In this document: positions 25,191-39,098 of the stretch, piece by piece
Position numbering within the stretch: the first letter of the stretch is position 1
How the letters are laid out: each line of letters starts with the position of its first letter
Assembly: GCA_963971535.1 (NCBI GenBank)
Contig: OZ020585.1
Span: 155,607,083 to 155,671,082 of the forward strand
Source: Notolepis coatsorum
Lineage: Eukaryota > Chordata > Actinopteri > Aulopiformes > Paralepididae
Direction: 5' to 3'
DNA length: 64,000 nt
Position numbers and translations under genes: made by a program
Notes under the pieces: generated by a model
What the model was told of the DNA's origin: nothing
Database searches by the model: none
The model's input: the letters and a program-made list of their open reading frames with translations, nothing else

Positions 25191-25600
25191 GACATCCCCT
25201 TTAATTTTGACACCTTATACCTAGGAAACATCTCCTTCGAAAAATGGGATTTCAATGATAATAAATTGATCAAGATGCTTTTGATAGCAAGCAAGAAAGC
25301 TATCACGAGAAGATGGTTAAAACCAGAGACACCCACAATAGAAGATTGGATAGATGAAATTCATGATATATACATAATGGAAAATATGTCATTTTCAATT
25401 AGAATCCAACTGGAAAAATTCTACCAGATTTGGACGAAATGGACAGAATATGTCAAACATGAAAGGTCAGACTTTAGTTGAAAGGATAAAAGAATAGGAG
25501 GAGAAATGTACTTTTGTACACGAAAACCTAAGAACTATATACTTACCAATGTGAAACAGGAGAGAATCTCCCCTCAGTACAGACGCTAGCATGCCCACTT
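25191..25600 (+). mobile_element. L1 LINE fragment, ORF2 C-terminus
   Basis: LIKMLLIASKKAITRRWLKP followed by TIEDWIDEIHDIYIMEN and FYQIWTKWTEYV is the typical C-terminal end of fish L1 ORF2. 5'-truncated, plus strand, with an in-frame stop after FS. It differs from the minus-strand L1 at 36860-48192. Confidence 0.85.
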
Positions 25601-27156
25601 TATTTTATTTGGCTTCATTTATTTAATTTTATTAAATTGTATTTAGTTTTCCTTCCCAGCCCTTCCCAGAGACAGTCGCATTTCTCTCCTCTCCCCAGGC
25701 TCCTCAAGGCCGTTCCTACCGCCGCCTCTACTGCTCCATGGAGCCCGACACTGCTATGCTCTGCTTCGTGCCGGTGGCCGGACTATACTCAAATCAACTC
25801 TAAATGGATCTAATCAGTGGATTGCATATTTTCTTCAAGAAGCAGAATAAGGCTAACCCTCTCTGCCTATTGGGACATCATAATCGGGCTAACAACTTGA
25901 AGACGTGGTCATTTTTGGATTATCGAAGCTTTCGGACTGCAATAAGAAGATTTTGGATCTGTTTACCGCGCACAGGACCTACCAAAATGAACTGATTAAG
26001 ACACTTGGACACTTGGACTAATAATGCATTCAGTCATTTGGACGGAGTTGTTAAAACTCACTCCACTCAAATCAATAGAGTTATATTTCACTCTATTCAA
26101 ATCAAATTTAAAGTGACGTGGCTGGGATAAATGTGCCAGCCAGTCAGCCAAAACAAATTCCTGGACCAAGGTCGAACCAGAGAGCTGTGGAGTCGAAGGC
26201 CCTCTGGGAGATAAGAGTGGCGAGCGGCTTCCCCCACCCCCAATCCCTACCCAATCCCCCCTCCCGCGTGTACGCCCGGCGCCACTCCCACGTGATGGTG
26301 ACGGCAGCCGACTAGTACGCATGCTGGAGGGGGGGGCCTAAGACTGTTTCATCACCAAAGTCCTATCCCCCAGTCAATGCCCCCTCCCTCTGGACAATCT
26401 TTTCCGCCCTCCCTCCCGCCACCTGGCGCGACAACACTTTGTTTCAGACACTTTGTTGTTGTTGCAGCCGACTATCGCAGGCATTCTGTAGATGACATGT
26501 GTCAACAAATGTACATGTCTGTGTGAATTTATGTTGTGCCGTTGTTACTGTAAAAATTTAATGATTGTGATATGTTGTTATTAATGAGACGATGAGCTGT
26601 ATGTGTGTGTCACTGGAATTTCCCCAAGGGGATTAATAAAGGAATATCTTATCTTATCTTATTGCATTCTATGTGTTTTATTATTTAATTGTATTTTTAC
26701 TTTCTCATTCCTCTTCTTCCCAACAAAAAAAAATAAAAAATAAAAAAAACTTGGGACAAAGGAAAATAACCAAAGAACACTCTATATTCCAAACGAGGAG
26801 TTTTATGAACATTCTCATTCTTCATAAAAAAAAATGAAATGAAAGGGGAAAAAATTACATTCAAATTGTTGTACAAATTTCAATGTTGAAAAATGAGTGT
26901 AAAAAAACGATGTTGTTTCAGTGGCCATTGCCCCCTGGACATTTTTTTATAAATCAAATAAATATATAGCGTTAGTTGGTAACACTTTACAAGGGAATTA
27001 CTCCAGTGTGTTAACATGTCAAAGGTGAATTTGTCAAATCCATGGTCGGGCTACACTACTCCCTATTGGAGTCGTGTCCTATAGGGTTCTTTATTCAGCA
27101 CTCTTGTGAAGAGGAACCGGCATTCAGAAAAACAGAGAAAGAGTGAAGTAGAGGTC
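25601..27156. other. intronic sequence with a LINE-like 3' tail
   Basis: The stretch at 26610-26661 (GGAATTTCCCCAAGGGGATT then AATAAAGGAATATC and TTATC units) looks like a LINE 3' terminus on the plus strand. 25600-26450 may be its body, but no RT frame is visible. 26700-27156 is A-rich and unrecognised. Confidence 0.45.
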
Positions 27157-27430
27157 ATTGGGTCTCATTCCCGAACGGATTTACGACCAAAAATTTCCTC
27201 GTAGGCAGATTTCTGCCCATTTAAGACATACAGGTATTAGGGCTGGTAGCGCGATTCCCCACATTTTCCTGAGATCAGATTTGAGCATGGCTGAGAGCAG
27301 ATTTAAGAGTGCTGAGGAGCACACTTATGATTGATTGACTAATTGAAAATTGTATTAACTTGACAGACTGTGTTCTCATAGTGATTCCTTCATGCCAACG
27401 CTACAGGCTTCCTTGGAATTAATGACTTAA

Positions 27431-27845
27431 AGGGGAACTATCTTATAAATGGCCTTTTTCAGTGTTTAGCATTGTTTCCTAGCTATGTGGACTTATATTA
27501 ATATGATCTATGTCTCTAATTCTCATATTGGCACATTCTTCCAATTCTCCGCTCACAATATTCACCCTCACTGAACTGAGTCATCTGAAAATGTGCTGAT
27601 TTGTGATGTCAGAGAGACTCAGCTGCATGATAACTCGTGCGGGTGCTGAGACTCGTACCCACTCCACACAGTCAGCTCAAAACGGCTTAAGATCTTGAGG
27701 TAGAAAAATGCTGTTTTTGAGGACTTGATTAGAAATACAAAACAATGAATTAAAACATTTTTTAAATTACAGAGGTGTTCCATAAACTCACAGGAATTGT
27801 GTAAAAGTGCCCAAACAGTGAAAGAAATAGTAAAATAGTTCCCCT
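27431..27845. mobile_element. TTAA-flanked MITE (piggyBac-like), copy 1
   Basis: Termini AGGGGAACTAT / ATAGTTCCCCT, flanked by TTAA on both sides. The homologous position in the other host-element copy (39003-39006) has a single TTAA and no insert, which fixes the boundaries. A second copy is at 58975-59402 and a fragment at about 49927-50045. Confidence 0.85.
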
Positions 27846-28237
27846 TTAATCATAATTAAAATAAATATGACAATATTTGTACGATAAGAAATTACGCGGA
27901 TGTCGGAAAAATAAATAATATGGATTAATCTGATCACAGGGCAGCTGGATTAACCTTATCTGAACCAGCTATTTTGGACAAATGTATAATTACTCAGATA
28001 TTCAAACACAATTATGCAATTATTGTGAAATTATTGAAAATAATAATTATTGAATGCCTTCTGTGGAATTTGTATTTCTTATTTGTTACATATCTGTTTT
28101 ATTGATTAATTATACATTTGAAAGAATGCAGGTTATAGCCAACATGATTGGTACAATGGGACAGACATTTGTTTGATATAGCTATAACTTGCATTCCTTT
28201 AAATGTATCATTAATCAATAAAACAGATATTGAAATA

Positions 28238-28760
28238 CCGTAATTCCTCTAATAGTGACCGGTATTCAATTACAAACCGGGTCTCTATTAATGGCGGGGT
28301 GCGCTCTTGAGCTAAGCAATTATAAGCCGACCTCCTAATACAAGCCGGGTTACTAATATACAGAGCTGCATACTGAGCTGCTAAGGTAAAGTTACTTGAT
28401 TTCACTTTGAAAACGTTGAAATGACCAGTGACCACCTGTAATTGCACTGTTTACTATTTCATACAGTTCTTGGTTTCAATAAATGAACGGTGGCAGACTG
28501 TGGTTGTACTGGGCAGCTCCCAGGTGTGAATGGAACTGTGTGAATGTGAAGCAGGGCGTTCCTGAAAAAGAGCATCCGTGCTCAGAGAACCTACCCTGGG
28601 TAAAATAAATAAAGGTTAACTGACACAAAATGTTGATTTATTCATTATGATCATTAGAAATATAGGCCTCTCTCTTATACATGCCTCCTCCTAATAAAAG
28701 CCTGGTACCCGCTACAGTTTAAGCAAATACAAGCCCGGGTCACTATTAGAGGAATTACGG
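28238..28760. mobile_element. TA-flanked MITE with CCGTAATTCC termini
   Basis: Starts CCGTAATTCCTCTAATAGTG and ends with its reverse complement CACTATTAGAGGAATTACGG, flanked by TA. The other host-element copy carries the empty site (TTGAAATACACTAT on its reverse strand, about 38204-38217). The interior contains further AAGCCGGG motifs. No transposase. Confidence 0.8.
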
Positions 28761-29067
28761 TACACTATGTAGCCTAGTACACCAACACTGCAAATGACAG
28801 TGGATACATAAATAAATAAGAACTAAAGCTAATCGTGTAGGAATAGACTGCATTAATATTCCATAAGTCTTGTGTGCGCCAGTATGGCCTACGTGTCTAA
28901 TGAATGAACAGTATGCTTATATTATTCTAGTTACTTGTTTCATTAGGATTTAGTATATACTATATATATATGCTCTGCCCTACGTACAGTAAGTACAGTA
29001 CTGTACACATATTAAGGCCGCCAGAGTCGGGTGTATGAGCGGACTGCATGGTGGACTATAACAATAA

Positions 29068-29531
29068 CAAATCATCAATACACCCACAGCACACACATCC
29101 ACACGCACACACTCACTTTAAATAAACAACACACTGTAGCACCCACTTTACCACTTTAGACACTAACACACTTTATATTTATATTTATTGGTAAGGAAAT
29201 TTGCACATCAATCTCATTCCTTATTGCACCTCATTGCACCTCACCACCACAAGGTGGCACCACAAGCTAAGCTATACCTCACCATTTCTACACTGTACTG
29301 TACCTGCACTGTATATACTGTACATACTGTATATAGGTATATTGAACATTTGTGTTGTTTACACTTGTTTACGTACTTGACTTTCTATTTTATACTTATA
29401 TTATACTTATTTTATACTATCTTGTTATTATCTAGCACACTCTCAGGAGCAAAACAGAAAGAAGCATTTCATGCAAAGTATTCTGTATTTCTGTATGACA
29501 ACTAATAAAGAAACTTGAAACTTGAACTTGG
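29068..29531 (+). mobile_element. Rex1-like LINE 3' UTR fragment
   Basis: Matches the 3' UTR of the copies at 12100-12549 and 19100-19593 (CACACACATCCACACGCACA, CACTTTATATTTAT, GTATTCTGTATTTCTGTATG, and a CTTGAAACTTGAACTTG tail), with more divergence. No coding sequence is retained. Confidence 0.85.
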
Positions 29532-29778
29532 ACTGTAGTAGTCTACGGGGCGGGCAGCGCAGTGTCTTTGCTGCTCTCCTAATGAAACAAGTCATTGGAA
29601 TAATATAAGCCTATACTGCGTTCATTCATTACACGCGTAGGCTATACAGTACTGCACACGTGTGTTTGTGCGTGTGTGTGTGCGGCCGCTGCGGCAGGTG
29701 CACCACGAGCTGTACTATATATGATGACAATACATTAATCTAATCTCATTTTGATCGCTCGCAAAGCGCTTCCGCATA

Positions 29779-30256
29779 TCGCCCACCATTTTTTTTTCTG
29801 TGATTTTTCTCCCCATCCCAATTTACCGTGCCAATTCTCCCTCCCCTGTCCTGATCGTTGCTCACATATGCCCCCCACTGGCCGGTTGTAGGGAGGATAG
29901 AAGCCTTGCATCACATGTCCCCTCCGATACATGTGGAGGCAGCCTGTCACATCTTTTCACCTGCCAGTGTGGACTCTCATTTGGCGAGGAGTAACGTGTA
30001 GGAAGCTCACACTGCCCCGGCCATTTTCCTGACTTTGCTGTGCAGGCGCCCCAACCGACCTGTAGGAGTCGCTGTTCACAACTACCAGACTACCACCCTT
30101 CGACTTCCCACCCGCTAACTCTGCCAATTGAGTTAGTATGACGGCCGGCCCAAGCCGGAGGCAACGCCGACAGCCGGATTCGAACCCGGTGTCTCTTGCG
30201 TTGGTGACGAGCGCAATGTCCGCTGCACCACCCAGCCGCTCTAACTTGACTTTTTG
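29779..30256 (-). mobile_element. tRNA-derived SINE
   Basis: On the minus strand an A-box-like GGTGGTGCAGCGGACATTG and a perfect B-box GGTTCGAATCC are followed by a tRNA-unrelated body ending GGGATGGGGAGAAAAATCAC then A-rich tail. Comparison with the second host-element copy (37530-37600), which lacks it, confirms the insertion. A free tRNA gene is excluded by the body and tail. Confidence 0.75.
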
Positions 30257-30473
30257 CAATTTCATCTGCACACTTCCCTATTGGCTGCCTTATAAGGAGC
30301 TTCGGACAGGGACGCGCGTCAGACTGGTGCCATTCCTCATCGCGGCATCTCAACTCAGACATCTTCCCCGCGCGTTGCCGGACTCACAGTGAACTTGTCG
30401 TAGATTCTGTCTCAGTCGTTCCAAGATAAGTCTTCCAAGAGAACTCTTTGGAAAATATTCGGGAATGAGACCC

Positions 30474-32378
<1,905 letters not shown>

Positions 32379-32442
32379 GAAATCAATGGTGCTTTCCTTG
32401 ATCATAGTAGGACATTGCTGTATGTTGTCTGTCTGACCATCT

Positions 32443-32591
<149 letters not shown>

Positions 32592-32600
32592 CCCACAGTA

Positions 32601-32726
<126 letters not shown>

Positions 32727-32778
32727 TATCCGTCAGCAAAGTATCAGCAAAGCATGTCATGGGGAGCTGAGGACTCAC

Positions 32779-33108
32779 CAGGGCGGACTTCTGGGCGAAG
32801 GTGAGCGAGGACTCCAGGGCGATCACCACGATGAAGGGGAAGAAGCAGAGCACGTAGATCAGGCTGCCGCTGAGGCCGGCGATATAGGTCTTGTCGAAGA
32901 AGCTGCTGACCAGGAAACTGATGGCCACGATGCTCAGGCCATAGTCACAGAAGTAGAGGAAGAGCAGGAAGCCGTCGCTGTTGGGCAGGACAAGGCCGAA
33001 CTTCAGCACCATGGTGAGGATGACGATGGTGATCACCAGGTAAGCGGCACACTCCAGGAACCAGGCGCAGAAGTGGCTGAGCGGGTTGACGCCCATCATC
33101 TTCATGTA
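32779..33108 (-). CDS. abca12: abca12 exon, TM3 to TM5 region
   Basis: A 110-codon exon starting YMKMMGVNPLSHFCAWFLE, followed by hydrophobic helices (AYLVITIVILTMVLKFG, FLLFLYFCDYGLSIVAISFL, GSLIYVLCFFPFIVVIAL) and ending FAQKSAL. MKMMGVN is the ABCA signature after TM2. Acceptor CCTCCACAG lies about 10 bases from an AATG tetranucleotide tract that tails a LINE fragment; donor CTG|GTGAGT. A 33-base piece of this exon (32873-32905) recurs in antisense at 5065-6408. Confidence 0.95.
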
Positions 33109-33116
33109 CTGTGGAG

Positions 33117-33308
33117 GGTGAATGAATGAATGAATGAATGAATGAATGAATGAATGAATGAATGAATGAATGAATGAATGAATGAAAACTTTATTTAACA
33201 GATTGCAGAATGGGTACAATACAGTACGGCTCAATACACACAATTGTTAAGGGGATGCAGACCAGAGAAAGACGTTTGTCTTGTTTACATCAGGGTCCCC
33301 CATTTCAA
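33117..33308 (-). mobile_element. LINE 3' end with (CATT)n tail at an exon acceptor
   Basis: Minus-strand copy of the 5373-5537 LINE family (GACCCTGATGTAAACAAGAC, GTCTGCATCCCCTTAACAAT). Its tail has grown into about 16 AATG units (33121-33185) that end about 9 bases before the acceptor AG at 33110-33109. Confidence 0.88.
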
Positions 33309-33622
33309 GGGTGACAGGGGAGACAGCTGCCTTCACAATCTGGTCTAAAAGTGGGAGTGGCCCTTGAGCGTACATGTGTTGTGTGTATCCAACCGTCCTT
33401 TGGCTCTCAACGCTAAAGGCAAAGACTAAATTATCAGCATTGAGACCTGGAAGACATGTTCGGTTTATTCAGTGCAAATGGTTGAGTGACGCAATGGATC
33501 TACACGTGTTGTGGTGGTGGTGATCGCCTGTTTTAACATATTCAGTTCAACTTGACTGCCTGAAACGAAGAACGATATAACTCTGTTTGATGTTTTCAGA
33601 GGAACAATGTTTTCCAACTTTA
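33309..33622. other. intronic sequence, nothing recognised
   Basis: No gene, RNA or repeat family recognised. Confidence 0.4.
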
Positions 33623-33862
33623 TTATCTAAAGATGGTAAGTTAGAGTGTTGTGTTCATTCATAGTTAAAGACAGTAGAGGTTGAATACTTAATTATCTAA
33701 AGATGGTAAGTTAAGAGTGTTGTGTTCATTCATAGACAGTAGAGGTTGAATACTTAATTATCTAAATATGGTAAGTTAAGAGTGTTGTGTTCATTCATAG
33801 TTAAAGACAGTAGAGGTTGAATACTTAATTATCTAAAGATGGTAAGTTAAGAGTGTTGTGTT
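33623..33862. repeat. ~70-bp minisatellite (continues after 35737)
   Basis: About 3.5 copies of a unit with CTTAATTATCTAAAGATGGT, AAGTTAAGAGTGTTGTGTTC and ATTCATAGTTAAAGACAGTA. The next half-unit (GTGTTGTGTTCATTCATAGT...) resumes at 35738, so the element 33863-35737 inserted into the array. Confidence 0.88.
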
Positions 33863-35737
33863 ACAGTTTTTCTCAATTGCTTTGGTGCATTTCTCTGATC
33901 AGAATTAAAGTTCTCATAACTGTTCAACCTCCACAACATTTTGTCATTTGTGCACATCATAGTAGCAGTTTCTCATTCCTCCGAACAAATTGCAAATGCT
34001 TTTGGACATGCATCAATTGCTTTCATACAATTCTCTGCTGTTTTATAACATTATCATTTGCTTATGTCATGTCAGTCAAAATGAACTATACTTATGACTG
34101 CTGAATAGTCATTCCCTATTAAACTAATAGTCCTCATTTCATTGATTGAGTCATTACATACAAAAATGTTGAACTAGTTGTCAAAATCTATCAATCACGG
34201 CCTCACAATGGCTGAGGCTGGTCAAAGGGTGCAGCCAAATGTTGAGAGAACCACTGTAAATTAAATTACTGTATTCAAACATTTTGTCGGGAGAGCAGGT
34301 GTGTATACTGGACAGTAATTCAGCACTAAACAATCTGCACTGCACTACTGCCATTGTGTCATACATGAAGCTTGCAGTGGGACAAGAACTTGTCACTTTT
34401 TACATTTAGACAGCTTTACTGCAGCACAGATTTACTGTATTGTAGTGTACAGTAAATATTTGCCATATTTACAGTATGGTACTGTACTGCATTATTTTAC
34501 AAGTGGGAAGCACTGTTATTGTACACTACAGTAATATGGGTTACTGTAAAGCAGTATATCTCATGTTTGCTGTACATTACTGTAATTTTACTCTGCACCA
34601 CATAGGATTGCAAGACAACCTCGCAGAGGTGGAAGAGGGCCCCTTTTTACTCCGCAACAAGAGGAGGCCATTTGTGATTGCAAACAATGCCATAAGGTTG
34701 ACAGAGATACAAAGCGCTGTTATAGAGGATGACAATATCTTTGGGAGTACAATGTGCCATTTGACCGGAACAGCGACAGAGTGAAGGAGATCCAGCACAA
34801 GTAAAACATTTCTGTGGGGAGCTCCAGTAGCTCACCGCATATCTCGGCGCTATTGCGGCGTCGGGGACAACCGTGCGCGTCACGGATCTGGGGTACACGA
34901 GTTCGACTCCCCCCGATCTATATCCTATTCAACCTGTTTCTGTCGGTCATGCTTGACCAGAAAAAGCGATAAACGCTAAAAGAACCAGCTGACTGGTCAA
35001 AGTAAAAAAAAAAAAAAACATTTCTGTGTTCTATGCATACTCTAATGTTCAGTGCTGTAAACTGGTTACTTTGTGTAGTGCCATGCAGTACACTTACATG
35101 ACAGTTCATACTGTACAATATGTTGTCCAAAATGCATTATGTTACACAGGAAAAGTTTATAGTTTTTCTCTCTCTCTCTCTTCTGGGATAAAGCGTGTAC
35201 CAGGGAACCGCTGCACACATTCATATACGTTGATGAGGCGGGTTTCAATCTGGCAAAAGGTAGAAGGCGTGGAAGAAATCACATTGGACAGAGAGCAACC
35301 ATTGATGTCCCAGACCAACAAGGAGGGAATATTACATGTGTACAGTGTGTACAGTAATGTGTAACTGTAGATTTCAAATGGCTGTGCAAATAGTGTATAG
35401 TGCTGTCTTGAGCATTTTCAGGTAGTGTCACCAAGATCTGACTTTTTTGCATTGGAAAACACTTACAGAGTGATCTGTCATAATGAAAACATGACAAAGC
35501 CATTTGACTATCTTGTTCATAAACAATGTCAGGACTTTTCATTTTGATGACACTGACACTTTCATTGACATGAATACTTGCTTTTGAAGAAGGAACTATC
35601 CATTTTGAGCAAGTGACACGCTTTTGCAGGTTATCAACTAGATTTTGCAGTTTGTACTAATTGTTTTGAGAAATGCACTAACTGTTGTGCAAATGTAAAT
35701 AGTGATGTGAGAAATGCACCAAAGCGACTGAGAAAAA
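33863..35737 (+). mobile_element. Tc1/mariner-type (IS630-like) transposon, decayed
   Basis: Ends ACAGTTTTTCTCAATTGCTTTGG... and ...CCAAAGCGACTGAGAAAAA are long inverted repeats including GGTGCATTTCTC/GAGAAATGCACC. Transposase remnants: RRPFVIANNAIRLTEIQSAV then IEDDNIFGS (about 34655-34750) and, in another frame, YVDEAGFNLAKGRRRGRN (35226-35279), a DDE-type first-Asp block. The gene is frameshifted, internally deleted and interrupted by a SINE (34817-35014). Confidence 0.75.
34817..35014 (+). mobile_element. tRNA-derived SINE with 14-bp target duplication
   Basis: Starts GGGAGCTCCAGTAGCTCACC, carries a B-box-like GAGTTCGACTCC near 34900, and ends in an A run. Flanked by the direct repeat AAAACATTTCTGTG at 34803-34816 and 35015-35028, the expected LINE-mediated target duplication. 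It sits inside the transposase remnant. Confidence 0.85.
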
Positions 35738-35997
35738 GTGTTGTGTTCATTCATAGTTAAAGACAGTAGAGGTTGACTACTTTCTGGTGATATATCACAT
35801 TCACACTCCAAGTGATTTGTATTGATTTTACAACTGCAAATAAATGGGCTGTCCAACACATGCCAAAACAGACTTATATGATTTTTCAGTGCAAGGGTTC
35901 AATTATCACTGACTGAATCAGCCCTGTGACATTCTTGAACCTACTCACACCTACATGTATGTCAATATATTTGCTTCACCGACAGACACAACCATAC

Positions 35998-36112
35998 CTC
36001 GTGCAGCCTCAGCTCCCTCTCGTGGACCAGCTTCTTGACAAAGTCGGCCACGAACAGCACCCAGGCCATCATTAGCATGATCGGGAAGACCAAGGAGACG
36101 GCCTCCAGGTAC
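35998..36112 (-). CDS. abca12: abca12 exon, TM2
   Basis: Encodes YLEAVSLVFPIMLMMAWVLF, then VADFVKKLVHERELRLHE. The hydrophobic run is the second transmembrane helix and KKLVHERELRLHE is the conserved ABCA cytoplasmic loop. Acceptor CTCTAG, donor GAG|GTATGG, phase 0, 115 bases. It completes the Glu codon split by the preceding exon 21 kb away. Confidence 0.93.
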
Positions 36113-36603
36113 CTAGAGAGACCAGACACGACACCTGTCAATCACGCTGTCAACCCGGCGAACACTCACATCCGATCAGTGTCGACGACAATAACAAGCT
36201 GAGAAACAATATATGACTGGTGAGAAAAAAGAGAGCGAGAAGGGGCGAGCGAGATACAGGGAGAGCAGTGTGTGTGTGTGTGTGTGTCCCAACCTTAATC
36301 CTATCTGAACCCCGGCGATAACATACATGGAAACTTTGTATGCTCAGCGCTTATTGTAACACATAAGAGTCCTATTTCAAACAGATCGTATCGGTTGCGC
36401 TGCAGGGTAATAAATCAAGGCGCCAGAGCCACGAGGACATATGGACATGGACAGGCCGGACAGACCGATGACATGAGATATCAGTGTTGCTTTTAAGAAG
36501 AGCTCCGGGACGAGGGCAAACATTAGCCATTATGATCAAGCATGATTTATTTGAAGCAAACCGCTGTGTAGGCTACTGTGGGAGGTTTCATGCTGAACCG
36601 CCA
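36113..36603. other. intronic sequence, nothing recognised
   Basis: Start of the 21.4-kb intron on its 3' side; only a short GT run (36271-36288). Confidence 0.4.
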
Positions 36604-36770
36604 TTGGGTTTTTTATTGTTTATTAAAAAGGATCCCCATTAGCTGATGCCAATGGCACCAGTTAGTCTTCCTGGGGTCCGAAGTTCCACATACCAATACA
36701 CATACAAATATACATACACATGCACACACACACACACACACACACGCACACACACACACGCACGCGCACA
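36604..36770 (-). mobile_element. LINE 3' end fragment plus (CA)n
   Basis: TTATTAAAAAGGATCCCCAT then TAGCTGATGCCAATGGCACC resembles the reverse complement of a common fish LINE 3' end. A CA/CG dinucleotide tract follows (36716-36770). Family uncertain. Confidence 0.45.
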
Positions 36771-37099
36771 TATATACATGTCTACACATACACGCACATA
36801 CATATGCACGTATACATACAAAATGGGATTTTATTGTATTTTATTTTTTTTATAATTTTTTAAACAAACACAAACAAACATGACAATATAAAATTAGATA
36901 TACAAGCATTCATTAACAGTGCACATCCAATGAAATCACCATTTAAATAAATGTCTTATACAAGATATACACCTAATACCTGCTATCTAATACCCTACAC
37001 ACATATGCTCTCGCTCGCTCCCCCCCCCCGGGCCCCCCCCCCCGGGCCCCCCCTTGGATAATCCATCCATTATCATTCGCTCCTAACCAGACACTACAA

Positions 37100-37303
37100 T
37101 TATATGCTAGCTTTTATTCTCTCCACCACTTCTAACCACATTGTAATTTTGGATTCACTGAGACCCAAAATTCTTGCTGTAGATATTTCTAGATAAATCA
37201 CATCGAGGTATGTAAGAATCCAGACCTTCCGGCAAATTTTTTCCGGTTGAAACCATCGTGATGCTATCAGCTTTTTAGCCGCTGTGATACCAGATAAAAC
37301 CAA
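37100..37303 (-). pseudogene. L1 ORF2, extreme C-terminus
   Basis: Encodes LSGITAAKKLIASRWFQPEK then YLDVIYLEISTARILG, the conserved end of L1 ORF2. It continues the frame of the segment ending near 39295 once the GGGTCTCATTC element and its 3-base duplication are disregarded. Confidence 0.85.
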
Positions 37304-38012
37304 TGGGTCTCATTCCCGAAAATTTTCCAAAGATATATTCTGGAAGACTTATCTTGGAACCACTGAGACATAATCTATGACAAGTTCACTCTGAGTCCTG
37401 AACGGATATGTCTTAAGTGGCTGAAACGGTCGCAGAAATGATATGATCTGATATCTGCTTGGAGAATGGCATTCTGTCGTAAACTCCAAAGCGTGTTCCC
37501 GTTCAGCTCATTTGCATACAAAACACCGCCTCCATAGTTCCTTATAAGGCAACTGGTGACGCAGCTGTGTGAAATGGAATGGCGGAAGTGCTTTGCGAGC
37601 CGCGTGATTACGAAACCTAGCGTCAGTCAGTGCCAATCAGAGAGCGTCTCCGAGAAATGCGGCTAGGTTTCGTAATCACACTTGCGCCCATCAAAACTAG
37701 ATTAGATTAATGTATTGGCATCATATACAGCTCGCGGTACACACCTGCCGCAGCGCGCGCGCACACACAGACACACACACGCGCGCGCGCGCAGTACTGT
37801 ATATGAATGAATGAATGACATAATATATATAGCCTACGGCGGGCGTAATGAATGAACGCAGTATGGTTTATTATTCCATAAGCCTATAGGCTACTGTTCA
37901 TTCGTAGGCGCACACAAGACTTGTTATGGAATATTAATGCAGTCTATTTCCACCGATTAGCTTTAGTTCTTATTTATTTATCCACTGTCATTTCAGTGTT
38001 GGCCTATATAGT

Positions 38013-38205
38013 TTTGATTGATTGATTGAAAACTTTATTAACAGATTGCAGAATGGGTACAGTACAGTACAGCTCAATACATACAATTGTTAAGGGGATG
38101 CAGACCAGAGAAAGACTTTCGTCTTGTATACATCAGGGTCCCCCATTTTCAATTCATCGTAACATATATGACATACAGATAGACAGTACTGCTACATCTA
38201 TTTCA
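38013..38205 (-). mobile_element. CR1/jockey-like LINE 3' end
   Basis: Reverse-strand copy of the (CAAT)n-tailed family: TTGATTGATTGATTGAAAAC then TTTATTAACAGATTGCAGAA on the plus strand. Confidence 0.88.
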
Positions 38206-38287
38206 ATATAGTGTATTTCAATATAAGTTTAATTGATTAATGATATATTCGAAGGAATGCAGGTTTATAGCTATATCAACCCCCTCC

Positions 38288-38669
38288 AATGTACAGTAAA
38301 TGACCAAGTATGGTTTTGTCAATATTCCAATGTACAGTTTTGCTTGTACAGTGTAAGTCTATCCCCCACCCATCCCTACCCAACCTCCTCCAACAGTTTC
38401 TACGTCAAATGTACTCTCTTTTCTGGACTCTTTTTGTATCACAAACAGTACTGTATTTGCAAATCTGGTATGTCATAAATGTATAGATGTAGCAGTACTG
38501 TCTATCTGTGTCATGTGTGTCATATATGTTATGATGAATTGAAAATGGGGGACCCTGATGTAAACAAGATGAAATTATTTCTCTGGTCTGCATCCCCTTA
38601 TGTAATTGAGCTGTACTGTACTGTACCCATTCTGCAATCTGTTAATAAAGTTTTCAATCAATCAATCAA
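38288..38669 (+). mobile_element. CR1/jockey-like LINE 3' end
   Basis: Plus-strand copy of the same family, longer 3' UTR including the C-rich CCCACCCATCCCTACCCAAC tract and the CAATCAATCAA tail. With 38013-38205 it forms a head-to-head pair about 80 bases apart. Confidence 0.88.
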
Positions 38670-39098
38670 ACAAAGGTCTGTCCCATTGTATACCAATCAA
38701 TGGGATACATTGCATGTTGACCTGCATTCTTTCAAATGTATATAATTAATCATTAAAACAGATGTGTAACAAATAAGAAATACAAATTCCACAGAAGGCA
38801 TTAAATTATTATTATTTTCAATCATTTCACAATAATTGCATAATTGTGTTTGAATATGAGTAATTATTTGTCCAAAATAGCTGGTTCAGATATGGTTAAT
38901 CCAGCTGCCCTGTGATCAGATGAATCCATATTATTTATTTTTCCGACATCAAATTCGTAATTTCTTATCGTACAAATATTGTCATATTTATTTTAATTAT
39001 GATTAAGTAATTAATTCCAAGGAGACCTGTAGCGTTGACGTGAAGGAATCACTATGAGAACACAGTCTGTCAAGTTATAATAACATTTTAAATATTAG

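Larger units (their letters stand above)
27160..30473 (+). mobile_element. Harbinger-like DNA element, copy 1, with nested insertions
   Basis: Termini GGGTCTCATTCCCGAA and (C)GGGAATGAGACCC are inverted repeats flanked by a 3-base duplication ATT (27157-27159, 30474-30476). A second copy in reverse orientation lies at 37315-39291 (duplication AAT). Three-base duplications and GGG starts suggest PIF/Harbinger, but the duplication is AAT/ATT instead of TWA and no transposase is visible, so the superfamily is tentative. It contains a TTAA element (27431-27845), a TA element (28238-28760), a LINE tail (29068-29531) and a SINE (29779-30256). Confidence 0.75.

Noticed and set aside
30150..30245. A tRNA gene on the minus strand (perfect B-box GGTTCGAATCC)
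   Set aside because: The sequence continues into a tRNA-unrelated body with an A-rich end and is absent from the homologous element copy, so it is a SINE head.
34817..34920. A tRNA gene on the plus strand
   Set aside because: Flanking 14-base duplications and an A tail show a retroposed SINE; the clover-leaf cannot be completed.
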